Assembly (NCBI RefSeq): GCF_008638305.1
Contig: NZ_VTPZ01000003.1
Span: 124,001 to 188,000 of the forward strand
DNA: 64,000 nt
Direction: 5' to 3'
DNA from: Pseudomonas profundi
GTDB lineage: Bacteria; Pseudomonadota; Gammaproteobacteria; Pseudomonadales; Pseudomonadaceae
Each line of letters opens with the position of its first letter. The stretch's first letter is position 1. The translations under genes were made by a program, and so were the position numbers. This document shows, one piece after another, positions 26,629 to 34,858 of the stretch. Below the pieces are notes generated by a model. That model ran no database searches and was not told the origin of the DNA. It worked only from the letters and a program-made list of their open reading frames with translations.

Positions 26629-26970
26629 CGGTGCTCTCGTGCATCTACGTTATGGGAAGGAGCGCAGGCTGTCCTTGCCTTTAGGCGGGATGAAACTGGC
26701 ATTCCTTTGCTGCAAAGCTGATCGCCAGAAAGCACAATCCCGACCCTGTGCTCTTTTCTTTTTGTTGGCGGCCCGGGTGGCTTCGCGGACGATGGCCTGC
26801 AATTCTTAGGGAAGCTGATCGAATAAGTCAGCTACTCTAACCCCATTGATCTCTACGATCAGACAGCCCAGCCACGCGGATCACGCAGGCGCCAAGGGCT
26901 TGCCCCGCATCTTGTGCGGTAACAACGGTTAGCGAAGCACCAGACCACTTAACTTTTTCAGGAGAAAAAA
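26629..26970. other. Gene-free region, no attC found
   Basis: About 340 bp between two divergent genes. I see no convincing gene. GTTATGG at 26646 resembles an attC core box, and CTAACC...GGTTAG pairs occur (about 26838 and 26929), but neither folds like an attC. AGGAG at 26961 serves the dehydrogenase downstream. Confidence 0.4.
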
Positions 26971-28098
26971 GTGTCAGATACCAACATCGAACTAACGTCG
27001 ACCATTAGCGAAGACAACAAACTGGAACTTGCCCTGCGCGAGATCGAGATCCCGCAGCCAGGCGAAAACCAGGTGGTCATCCGCATCGAAGCCGCCCCTA
27101 TCAACCCGTCTGACCTGGGAGTGATGTTCAGCGCAGCCGATATGACAACTGCCAAGCAATCCGGAAGCGCCGACCGCCCAGTCATCAGTGCCGATGTCCC
27201 GGCCAAATTCATGGGTGCCGTTAAGAAGCGGGTTGGTAAGGCTATACCCGTGGGCAACGAAGGCGCCGGTACAGTCGTCGCGGCTGGCTCATCAGCCGCT
27301 GCGCAAAGCTTGATGGGCAAAACCGTTGCGTGCATTGGCGGTGGTAGCTACCGCAAATATCTGTGTGCCAATGTTCAAAGCTGTCTGGAACTGGAGCCGG
27401 GTACGACTGCAGCCGAAGGCGCTTCAAGCTTTGTTAATCCGCTTACTGCATTGGCCATGGTAGAAACCATGCGAGCTGAAGGTCACAAGGCCATCGTTCA
27501 CGCTGCCGCCGCCTCTAATCTCGGACAAATGCTTAACCGCATCTGCATCGCCGACGGCATCGACCTGGTCAATATCGTCCGTAAGCCGGAACAGGAAGCA
27601 TTGCTGCGCGACCTGGGTGCCAAATACGTGGTCAATTCCAGTAGCGACAGCTTTATGGCAGACCTGACCCAGGCACTCATCGACACCGGCGCCACCATCG
27701 CCTTCGACCCTATCGGTGGTGGACGATTGGCTAGCGACATCCTCACCTGCATGGAAGCCGCCGTCTCTCGCAACATGACTGAATACAGCGTGTACGGATC
27801 TGACATCTACAAGCAGGTGTATATCTATGGCGGCCTTGATCGTGGCCCCATCACGCTCAACCGCACCTTTGGTTTTGCCTGGGGTGTAAACGGCTTCCTG
27901 TTGTTCAATGCGTTGGGGAAACTGGGTAAGGACACCGCCGCCGCCATGCGCAAGCGCATAGCCGCCGAAATCAAAACCACATTCGCCAGTCACTACACGC
28001 ACGAAGTATCTCTGGCCGGTGCGTTACAACTGGATGCGATCTCGGTTTACGGCAAACAGGCTACCGGAGAGAAGTTCCTGATCAAACCACAGAGCTAA
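26971..28098 (+). CDS. Zinc-independent MDR-family NAD(P)-dependent dehydrogenase
   Basis: 375 residues starting at GTG 26971 with AGGAG upstream. Quinone-reductase-like medium-chain fold: substrate domain with INPSDLGVMFS near 45 and VGNEGAGTVVAAG near 93; cofactor domain with AAAASNLGQMLNRIC near 175, where the usual GxGxxG is replaced. The C-terminal half belongs to the alcohol dehydrogenase-like superfamily. The substrate is unknown. Read opposite to the array; a strong hairpin follows. GC-rich and host-like. Confidence 0.82.
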   Translation: MSDTNIELTSTISEDNKLELALREIEIPQPGENQVVIRIEAAPINPSDLGVMFSAADMTTAKQSGSADRPVISADVPAKFMGAVKKRVGKAIPVGNEGAGTVVAAGSSAAAQSLMGKTVACIGGGSYRKYLCANVQSCLELEPGTTAAEGASSFVNPLTALAMVETMRAEGHKAIVHAAAASNLGQMLNRICIADGIDLVNIVRKPEQEALLRDLGAKYVVNSSSDSFMADLTQALIDTGATIAFDPIGGGRLASDILTCMEAAVSRNMTEYSVYGSDIYKQVYIYGGLDRGPITLNRTFGFAWGVNGFLLFNALGKLGKDTAAAMRKRIAAEIKTTFASHYTHEVSLAGALQLDAISVYGKQATGEKFLIKPQS

Positions 28099-28129
28099 GG
28101 TTTAGCGTCTGGCCGCAAGGCCATCCCAG

Positions 28130-28158
28130 GGCGCTGGAGTCAGGTTGACTCCAGCGCC
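28130..28158. terminator. Bidirectional hairpin terminator
   Basis: GGCGCTGGAGTCA and TGACTCCAGCGCC form a perfect 13-bp stem with a three-base loop between the convergent dehydrogenase and DUF2959 genes. Confidence 0.7.
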
Positions 28159-28179
28159 TGCATGAGAGGTATCCTGCCT

Positions 28180-28824
28180 TTAATCCTGGAGGCTGCTGAT
28201 AAAGGCTTCTGATTCAGCAATGGATTTTTCCATTTCCCTGATCAACTGGGCGACATCTGTTTCTATAGTCCCCAGCTCACCTTGTAACGAGTCAATGGCT
28301 CGCGCATTCAGATTGTGCTTCAGAAACAGCACCTGATCCTGGAAGGCCTGTAATACGGGCGCCATGCGGGCCTCCGCGCTACGCATCGCCCTGATGAGTC
28401 CCTGGTATTGCCGCCGGGTCTGGCTTAACTTCGCTGCACTTTGGCGCTTGAGGTTCGCATTGCTGTACAGCTCGATTTCTTCTTCCCACTCATCGAACAA
28501 TGCCTCGGACACGTCTTCGACCGCATCGATGCGATCGGTCACCGACTGAGCGGCAGCTTTGCTGTCTTCGTATTCGTCGTTCAGCCTGTCGTAGCGTGCT
28601 GCCAAGTCCTGGTCTTTGATCTGCACAATGGATCGGAATTGCGCCAGGGCGGATTCGAATTGTTCCTTGGCATCAGTCTGCGCCTCTTGGACCGACTCAA
28701 CGCGATCAACCATGATATCGCGCTTGTGAACGCCCACTTTCTCCATTGCGCCGTAATACGCCGACTGACAACCCGCCAGAGCCGCCACCAAAAAAACAAC
28801 TAAAAACCAACGACTTATCGACAT
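28180..28824 (-). CDS. DUF2959 lipoprotein
   Basis: 214 residues. Lipobox LAGC gives a mature N-terminal Cys at 18-19; the rest is almost all helical and charged, with heptad patterns (coiled coil) from about 45 to 210. This fits DUF2959, whose function is unknown. The upstream 150 bp (28825-28978) leads to the third attC and contains CAAGACCTGACCCTAATG, a motif common beside mobile elements. Codon use looks host-like, so this may be a core gene next to the array or a captured one. Confidence 0.82.
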   Translation of the reverse strand: MSISRWFLVVFLVAALAGCQSAYYGAMEKVGVHKRDIMVDRVESVQEAQTDAKEQFESALAQFRSIVQIKDQDLAARYDRLNDEYEDSKAAAQSVTDRIDAVEDVSEALFDEWEEEIELYSNANLKRQSAAKLSQTRRQYQGLIRAMRSAEARMAPVLQAFQDQVLFLKHNLNARAIDSLQGELGTIETDVAQLIREMEKSIAESEAFISSLQD

Positions 28825-28978
28825 GTATTCTTCCCTTTAGCTGAGTTCTTGCGAGCGTGAATAGGACAAATGATAGCCTTTTTAGAGGCTAGAAGGTCAT
28901 ACCCCCTGGCGCCGAGGCCTCTGCGGAGAAGGGCAAAAAGCAAGACCTGACCCTAATGTCCCACTCTCCGTGCTGATT

Positions 28979-29050
28979 CATAACGCTTTGCTCACCGGAA
29001 AATTGGGAGCGCAGCGAGCAATTTTTCCGCGTGCAGCAACTTGTTATATG
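28979..29050 (-). other. attC site of the giant cassette
   Basis: Minus strand: R'' CATATAAC (29050-29043), L'' GTTGCTGCAC, complementary arms GCGGAAAAATTG / CCAATTTTCCGG, L' GGTGAGCAA, R' AGCGTTATG. The unpaired extra base in L'' relative to L' is the usual strand-choice feature. R'' is the exact complement of the cassette start GTTATATG at 33092-33085. Confidence 0.88.
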
Positions 29051-29076
29051 ACGCCTTTAGAAGGCTGCCCCTAATA

Positions 29077-32000
29077 CTAATAAAGCCCAAATCCATGCTC
29101 TTCATCACGCTTTGATTCTTCGACTATTTGCCGATTTATATATGCAATATAATCTTTAACCCAGCGCCTTACACTAGAATTTTCATGCTCAATCAAGGGG
29201 CTTAGTGCTGATTTATCTGATTCTAGGTAGGGTACTAAAGACCCTGACCAACCACGGGTTCCCATATTGGCGCTCAGTTCACTCGCTACACGTTGGTCAT
29301 TTCCAAAGTTCTCAAGCAAGGCGACAAACAAAGCCGAAGGCTGCTGCATCTCATCAACTGTTTCTATGACATTTAAACAACGGGCAACAAAAACTGGGCC
29401 AAGATCTGGTTGCTTAAAGCACCATTCCATAACGCTTTGAACTGGAATAACAGAAAGTACACTTGGCACATTTCTTACCAACCTTGTTTCTCTATCTAAG
29501 AGCTGTTGCAACCAATACCTATCCATCCCTTCAGCTCGAACGATTGCCTCACCAAATATCGGCCAGATTACGTCACAATAGTCGCTCATTAGGTTTAACA
29601 TCAAAGGTTTGGTATAAGACCAGATATCACCATGATTTAAGCCGTATTTACTCGCCGAAATTAACTGATTAGTTAGCGCTACCGCAAACTCTATATCTCG
29701 CTCTTTTAATAGCTTTTCAGCCATGTCATGCCAATGATGTGTATTTGTTGCAGTGTTCTCTTGCCCTTTATGTAAAGGTACGGCTGTGACTAAATGCTTA
29801 AGCTGATCTCTTAGCTCATTGACGCTGTCTTTATTACTAAAACAATACATATAAATCACATTAAGTGCCGCCCAGCTGGCCTGATCGCCCAGCTCGGTTA
29901 ACTGTAGACAAAAACCGACCATCACATCCGGTTCAATGCTGTCAGTCACACTGCCATAACTAAGTGCATTCGCGCTATTTGGCGATAACACACCTCGCTG
30001 AATTAGCTCCAATAGATTATCTAAATGTGTCTTTTTGATATCTCCCGTTCGTATAAAGTCTGGATAAAGATGAACCAACTTCTCATTCGTAACTAACCGA
30101 TCGATATTTTCTTGCCAAAGCTCTGGCGACTGCTCAAACAAACCTCGATACAAACCTAAGACTAACCGAGAGTCAGGCCTTTCAACGGCTGCTAAACACT
30201 CTAGAGCCAAACCAAGTATTGGCACAACATCAGTTGAGTCATGAGCCAGTTGGCGGCCAAAAGCATAGGACTGCTTTTGCTCTCCCTGTAACAATAAGCT
30301 GAGGTGAGGGAGTAGTTCTTCAACATTATGGGAAAGTTCTGTCGCGAGTACTTTCGCATTTTCTGCTGCCACATCAACGTAGTGACCATCCTCACCTTTA
30401 TGATGCTCCCAGGGAGGATTCGTTACCAGAATCTTTAACTTCTCAGGCAGTTCTGCTTCATCGGGGCTTAGTAGCTCTAACCAGTTATTCAGCGCATCAG
30501 TCGTTTCTTGGTTGATATCTTCAGAATCATATTCAAAAGTGTTTTTGATACTATCTAGAGCTTCTGGCCAATAGCGGCCATTGATACTTACAACCCTCCT
30601 AATCGCCGAATCCAGCATTTCAATACGGCCATGAGCAACAAAGCCCCGAATTGAATGACCTATTTTTGACAAGACTTTTACTTTTTGTGCATCACCCCGT
30701 ACAAAAAGAACCAACATCAAATCAAAAGCTTGTTGCCAGAAATCAAAAATATCTTGCCATAGCTCTGGCCGCCACTCTTCAAGCGGTGCTTTAGTTCCTT
30801 GGTACTCGGCCCCAACTGTTCGTGTGCCACCATAAGTACTGATTGCTTGACCTAAAGCCTTAAGTACCACCATATCTATATCAGTCTGATTGACTGCAAT
30901 AGCCCGCTTTAAGATATCAAAGCGGATATTAGGCTTCGCTTGCGTTCCAGATAGATTCACTCGAAATAACTGAGCAAACATACCCGTTGCATTGTTGCTC
31001 CAACTTTCATTTTCTGCTGATGCCAGTAACAACATACACCATGCTGATTTTTCAAATACATCCGCATGAAAACATAGCTTTTCCAATGCCCATACTAGAT
31101 TTCTTCGCGTATCACCATCTATAGCCTGAAGTTGATCATGATTGTACTCCGACAGAACGCTGTATAAAGCATCGCTTGTTGACTCGGGGTTCACCTCAAC
31201 AAATGCGCGGAAGAGTTTCGAACCCCTTTCTGTAAGCAGCTCCTCCGCTCGAACAAAAGGGCTTTGCCCCCCAAATAGTCGATCTGAAAACCTTTGAACA
31301 CTCGGCTGGTCATCAAGATATGAAGCCTGAGTACAAAAACTCTGCATTAGAGAATCGGGAAGGGTATCAATTAGCTGTTTTTGACGGTCATATGACGTTT
31401 CCTCCCACCATTCTGACGCCAGTGTCAGTGCCAGCGGCTTAGGCACCAGTCTTGCGTACCGCCCCGCGCGATTTATGATTTGCCGACTGGTAAATATTTT
31501 TAATACTCTGTCAAATATTTTTAGGTCAGACCCAGCAACATTCTCAGCAATATATTTTGCCTCTTCGCCAGCTGTCCCCTCGGCTGTACCAAAGACATCG
31601 AACAAGGAGCAAGCAGATAACATTTCCTTCTCAACATCTGTTATGCCACCGTCACCATCGATCAATTTTCTTACGACAGAGCTGCTTTCTATCGAACCAA
31701 GCAATCGGCCCTCTTTCCGATACTGCTCTGCGATTAGAGTAGCCATAAGAGGATAACCCTGAGCAAACCTAGCTACACGATCAACGTCACTAGAATCCAT
31801 TCCAACTAATATTGGGGACAGGACCTGCTTTATGGCCTCATCTGACAATGGGGAAAGTTGAATATGAATAGATTCATCAACCTGTCCATCTGAATATCCA
31901 ACTGTAACAAGTTTTAGTAAGCAATCTGTTTTATTGACCTCCTTCGCCAAATGGTTGTGCAAATCAATATTACAATTCTCGATTACTACCAAGCCATGAA

Positions 32001-32976
32001 CACGATCTTCAACCATTGCCCGAATACTTTCTTTTATGACGGTGCCGTAACCAGGCGCATCAAAAATAAGAACGCAGGAACCATCGATAGAACTAGATGC
32101 ATCAATAGCTTCTAATAATAAGCGTGTTTTACCTAACCCAGATGCTCCTGTTAGCCGAATCACAGCACGCTCTAAATCCATAGCAGCAACAAACGACTTA
32201 AAATTATTTGTTCGTGTTTCATCAGTCGCATAATGGTAACTATGATTTCTTTCTACGCTTTTCCAGTCTTCAAGGTCTCGTGAGGAAGTATTTTTGTACC
32301 TTTTTACGGTATATTTTTCCAAAATAAAATTTTTAAAAACAATATATGAAGAGGACTCCATACTTTCCGGCTTAACAATTGTGCAGTGATCAACATCGTT
32401 AATTGTTTCAACCCGATGACGCCTAAAGATACTCTTTGAACTAGAAGAAGATACAATATCGTCATTTGCAGCGACAATACTCATAATCTCCAGAGAATTG
32501 TCCAACCCACTATCTACCCACTGATCATTCAATTCATCGAGCTCGCTGGAATCACGGCACAGACTTTTAAGATGCCGATTTCTAAATGAAATATACTTGC
32601 CAACATTTGCGAACCCTGACCCATCATGCGGAACGTCAAAAAAGCATACTTTTCGGATTTTATGGTTTATTTTTTTATCCTTCATGCGAAGGAGAAGTTT
32701 TTTAACCACTAAGCCGCCCAAGCTATGGCCAGCGAGTATAATTTCATCGTTGTCCAAGTCGCACCGAGCTTTTATATCGCTGAGTAGGCCGTTTGCTATA
32801 TTAAGAATACTGGGGGCACGTTGATAAAATTGTTTAAGTATATGGGGCGACTGATAGCCATATGAAACAATGCTGCAATCAAGATCTTTGTCCTTTTCCA
32901 AGAAATTTGGAAAGCTCCCCCATGTTCCATCGGAGGTACCGCCTAATCCGTGGACGAGTATTATTTTTTTTCCCAT
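29077..32976 (-). CDS. Alpha/beta-hydrolase - STAND NTPase - helical repeat protein (NLR-like, putative defence)
   Basis: 1299 residues from ATG 32976. Domains: (1) about 1-225, an alpha/beta hydrolase of the lipase/PGAP1/SERAC1 type, with oxyanion-side HGLGGTSDGTWG, nucleophile Ser85 in GHSLGG, acid Asp172 or 173 in AANDD, and His197 in DVDHCTIVKP; (2) about 245-430, a P-loop NTPase with Walker A GASGLGKTR (277-285), Walker B LVVIEN (about 329-334) and a GYPLMA motif (about 407) as in STAND ATPases; (3) about 450-1299, a long helical repeat-like region. This is an effector-NTPase-sensor design as in NLR and Avs proteins. Antiphage function is inferred. AT-rich compared with the host, and alone in a 4.1-kb integron cassette. 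Confidence 0.85.
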   Translation of the reverse strand: MGKKIILVHGLGGTSDGTWGSFPNFLEKDKDLDCSIVSYGYQSPHILKQFYQRAPSILNIANGLLSDIKARCDLDNDEIILAGHSLGGLVVKKLLLRMKDKKINHKIRKVCFFDVPHDGSGFANVGKYISFRNRHLKSLCRDSSELDELNDQWVDSGLDNSLEIMSIVAANDDIVSSSSSKSIFRRHRVETINDVDHCTIVKPESMESSSYIVFKNFILEKYTVKRYKNTSSRDLEDWKSVERNHSYHYATDETRTNNFKSFVAAMDLERAVIRLTGASGLGKTRLLLEAIDASSSIDGSCVLIFDAPGYGTVIKESIRAMVEDRVHGLVVIENCNIDLHNHLAKEVNKTDCLLKLVTVGYSDGQVDESIHIQLSPLSDEAIKQVLSPILVGMDSSDVDRVARFAQGYPLMATLIAEQYRKEGRLLGSIESSSVVRKLIDGDGGITDVEKEMLSACSLFDVFGTAEGTAGEEAKYIAENVAGSDLKIFDRVLKIFTSRQIINRAGRYARLVPKPLALTLASEWWEETSYDRQKQLIDTLPDSLMQSFCTQASYLDDQPSVQRFSDRLFGGQSPFVRAEELLTERGSKLFRAFVEVNPESTSDALYSVLSEYNHDQLQAIDGDTRRNLVWALEKLCFHADVFEKSAWCMLLLASAENESWSNNATGMFAQLFRVNLSGTQAKPNIRFDILKRAIAVNQTDIDMVVLKALGQAISTYGGTRTVGAEYQGTKAPLEEWRPELWQDIFDFWQQAFDLMLVLFVRGDAQKVKVLSKIGHSIRGFVAHGRIEMLDSAIRRVVSINGRYWPEALDSIKNTFEYDSEDINQETTDALNNWLELLSPDEAELPEKLKILVTNPPWEHHKGEDGHYVDVAAENAKVLATELSHNVEELLPHLSLLLQGEQKQSYAFGRQLAHDSTDVVPILGLALECLAAVERPDSRLVLGLYRGLFEQSPELWQENIDRLVTNEKLVHLYPDFIRTGDIKKTHLDNLLELIQRGVLSPNSANALSYGSVTDSIEPDVMVGFCLQLTELGDQASWAALNVIYMYCFSNKDSVNELRDQLKHLVTAVPLHKGQENTATNTHHWHDMAEKLLKERDIEFAVALTNQLISASKYGLNHGDIWSYTKPLMLNLMSDYCDVIWPIFGEAIVRAEGMDRYWLQQLLDRETRLVRNVPSVLSVIPVQSVMEWCFKQPDLGPVFVARCLNVIETVDEMQQPSALFVALLENFGNDQRVASELSANMGTRGWSGSLVPYLESDKSALSPLIEHENSSVRRWVKDYIAYINRQIVEESKRDEEHGFGLY

Positions 32977-33085
32977 TTTCAAACTCTAATCTAGTGGACT
33001 TTTAGGAAGCGATAAAACAATATCGCGCTTCGTTTTCCAGGACACATACTTAGCGTCCAACGCTGATACCCATGGAGCTAACGGC

Positions 33086-33162
33086 ATATAACGTTTGGTT
33101 AAGGGGCGGGCTTTAGCCCGTCCCGAGTGAGCGAAGCGAACGACTTGAACCAGTTGTTAGAC
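33086..33162 (-). other. attC site of cassette 2
   Basis: Minus strand: GTCTAAC (33162-33156), a central stem with CGTTCGCTTCGCTCACTCGG and GGGCTAAAGCCCG parts, then AACCAAACGTTAT. This is the Pseudomonas-type attC. The stop codon of the cassette gene (TAA) is inside the R'' box. Length 77 bp. Confidence 0.93.
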
Positions 33163-33861
33163 GAGGCATTGAGATAGTACATCGGTTTTCAATGTTTCAA
33201 TTAAGCTGTTCATCGATGCCAGATGGACTTCTTCGTGATTAATATCTTTGATAGAGTTTAATGCTGATTTTTTTACCCAGTCCGGCATGGCAGTGGAGCT
33301 GGATATAAATTTCTCACTTAGCTCAATGACTTTTTCTTGTGGAAGACGCTTATCCAGTAGGTTAAATTCTTCGAAATGCTCGAGGAAGGTATCCCTCACA
33401 ACACTTTCGCACTTCTCAATTACCTCAATCAGGTAATAGCCAAATGCGGTATGGGATACCACTCCGCTACGGTTGGTTACAGGAGATGGAGAGATAATAA
33501 GCGGGAAATCATCCTTGATATGTGCTGCTGAACTAATATCGAGACCTCTATGTATTATGCTGTTTCGGAGTTCTCGGAGATACGAATGGTTCTTTTCGCC
33601 ATCCGGGAAATTTTCAAAACTTAGCTTTTTATATAGTAGATCCCGGAAGCCGGCATTGTTGGGGTACTCTTTTTCTAAAAACAACTCAGTTGCGGACAGC
33701 AGACCCGCAAAGTATTGAGAATAATATTGCCGCAAATCTTTCTGGTTATCGATAGAAAGGGGGCATCGCAAAGCTAGGGCGTTGCGCAGTGAGAGGTTTT
33801 TAAGTTCAAAATACCACTTCACTGCTGAAAGCATTTCAGAGGTGCGGATAATATCTTCCAT
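33157..33861 (-). CDS. Cassette protein with HEPN-like R-x4-H motif
   Basis: 234 residues, largely helical. LRELRNSIIHRG places R99 and H104 in the R-x4-H arrangement used by HEPN ribonucleases, preceded by several helices with tyrosines. No membrane segment. No family is recognised with certainty; an HEPN-type RNase toxin or effector is a reasonable guess. The gene fills its 803-bp cassette and ends within the attC. It lies between the giant cassette and cassette 1. Confidence 0.78.
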   Translation of the reverse strand: MEDIIRTSEMLSAVKWYFELKNLSLRNALALRCPLSIDNQKDLRQYYSQYFAGLLSATELFLEKEYPNNAGFRDLLYKKLSFENFPDGEKNHSYLRELRNSIIHRGLDISSAAHIKDDFPLIISPSPVTNRSGVVSHTAFGYYLIEVIEKCESVVRDTFLEHFEEFNLLDKRLPQEKVIELSEKFISSSTAMPDWVKKSALNSIKDINHEEVHLASMNSLIETLKTDVLSQCLV

Positions 33862-33888
33862 GTGAACGTCCTTTTAAGAGCGCGGTTC

Positions 33889-33964
33889 GTCTAACGCTTG
33901 GTTAAGGGGCGGGCTTTAGCGCGTCCCAGTGAGCGAAGCGAACGATTTGAACCACTTGTTAGAC
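33889..33964 (-). other. attC site of cassette 1
   Basis: Minus strand: R'' GTCTAAC (33964-33958), GTGGTTCAAATCGTTCGC arm, GCCCGCCCCTTAACCA arm, R' GCGTTAGAC (to 33889). 76 bp; about 80 percent identical by eye to the site at 33086-33162, which points to cassettes of the same integron family. Confidence 0.95.
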
Positions 33965-33988
33965 CGGCGCCTGATTCGAACATTAAAC

Positions 33989-34627
33989 TCATTTATGCGA
34001 TGAAATACGCTGCTCAATTAACTCAATTTTATACTTGAAAAAAAGCGAAACGGCGAACTCAATAACTCTGTCACCACTGATTATTTTGCCTTCGTGTTCG
34101 TTTACGTATTTTTTGAAGTATTCATAAGCTTGAGTGCCATATTTGTCATCCTGACCCGGTATGTGAGTAGCTAAAAGCTCTTGGCTGAAACCCAACACAT
34201 CAAATGAACTGCCTCTTCCAGAAACTACCGCCAACGTATAGGCGGACGTTATTTTTTCAGAGTAATACTGAAGCTTGTTAAGTGTTGCAGAGTCCGATGC
34301 ATCTTTAAAGCTTGCGACAACTATCTTCAGTTCATTTTCTTTTTGTACAATATTGTCTTTAAGTTTTGATTGCTGACTATGCAACGATGCTATGTTGGAC
34401 TCAAGGGAGATTTTGTCTTGCTGTAGGACTGCCAGGGTAGAGCTTAGTTTTTGAACCTGTACGGATAAAGTTTGAGATTCCCCACGAAGATTTTGAAGTT
34501 CTATTTCTTTTTCAAAAACAGGATGAATCGTGTGGAAGTATGCCCAAGCACCGAAGCACACGCCTGCAATTGTTATAGATTTCGATACTCTATCAAGCAG
34601 GCCGTCGTCTTCTTTAAATATCTTCAT
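33989..34627 (-). CDS. Cassette 1: membrane-anchored coiled-coil protein, unknown
   Basis: 212 residues: a short cytosolic start, one membrane helix at about 17-33 (ITIAGVCFGAWAYFHTIH), a coiled coil from about 38 to 105 (regular Leu/Ile heptads) and a globular C-terminus with no known motif. It is the first cassette from attI, and therefore the most recently inserted under normal integron rules. Function unknown. Confidence 0.78.
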   Translation of the reverse strand: MKIFKEDDGLLDRVSKSITIAGVCFGAWAYFHTIHPVFEKEIELQNLRGESQTLSVQVQKLSSTLAVLQQDKISLESNIASLHSQQSKLKDNIVQKENELKIVVASFKDASDSATLNKLQYYSEKITSAYTLAVVSGRGSSFDVLGFSQELLATHIPGQDDKYGTQAYEYFKKYVNEHEGKIISGDRVIEFAVSLFFKYKIELIEQRISSHK

Positions 34628-34657
34628 GGCGCGAATTTGTGCTCGTGATAGTGATAT

Positions 34658-34664
34658 GCCTAAC
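34658..34664 (-). other. attI / first-cassette junction
   Basis: GTTAGGC on the minus strand fits the GTTRRRY core; crossover is expected between G (34664) and T (34663). It is 195 bp from the intI start. A 14-bp perfect palindrome GATGGAATTCCATC (34673-34686) lies just on the integrase side. No convincing Pc promoter was found for the cassettes. Confidence 0.68.
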
Positions 34665-34829
34665 AGTGATTAGATGGAATTCCATCATATTGCATATTCG
34701 TGGCTTCCAGATAACAACGCAGGCTTCCGCTCGAGTATATCGTTATCCCATGCAAAATCAGTCCTTAAAGACTGAGTCACAGCCTCGTATGTAATCGCTT
34801 GACTTCCACATTTGTCGATTTCAATACCA

Positions 34830-34845
34830 CTGTACATTTATACAG
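34830..34845. promoter_or_regulatory. LexA (SOS) box before the integrase gene
   Basis: CTGTACATTTATACAG is an exact CTGT-N8-ACAG. It ends 13 bp before the intI ATG and follows TTGACT (34799-34804), a candidate -35. LexA control of integron integrases is well established; here the box has outlived the gene. Confidence 0.85.
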
Positions 34846-34858
34846 CCACGGAATCGAT

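Noticed and set aside
26640-26655. GTTATGG as attC R'' of a fourth cassette starting at 28983
   Set aside because: It nearly matches (one base off), but the other half of the site would lie within the membrane-protein coding region and no R' box is there.
26838-26934. Extra attC between the membrane-protein and dehydrogenase genes
   Set aside because: CTAACC and GGTTAG boxes are present but the interior does not fold in the attC pattern and the cassette ends do not match.
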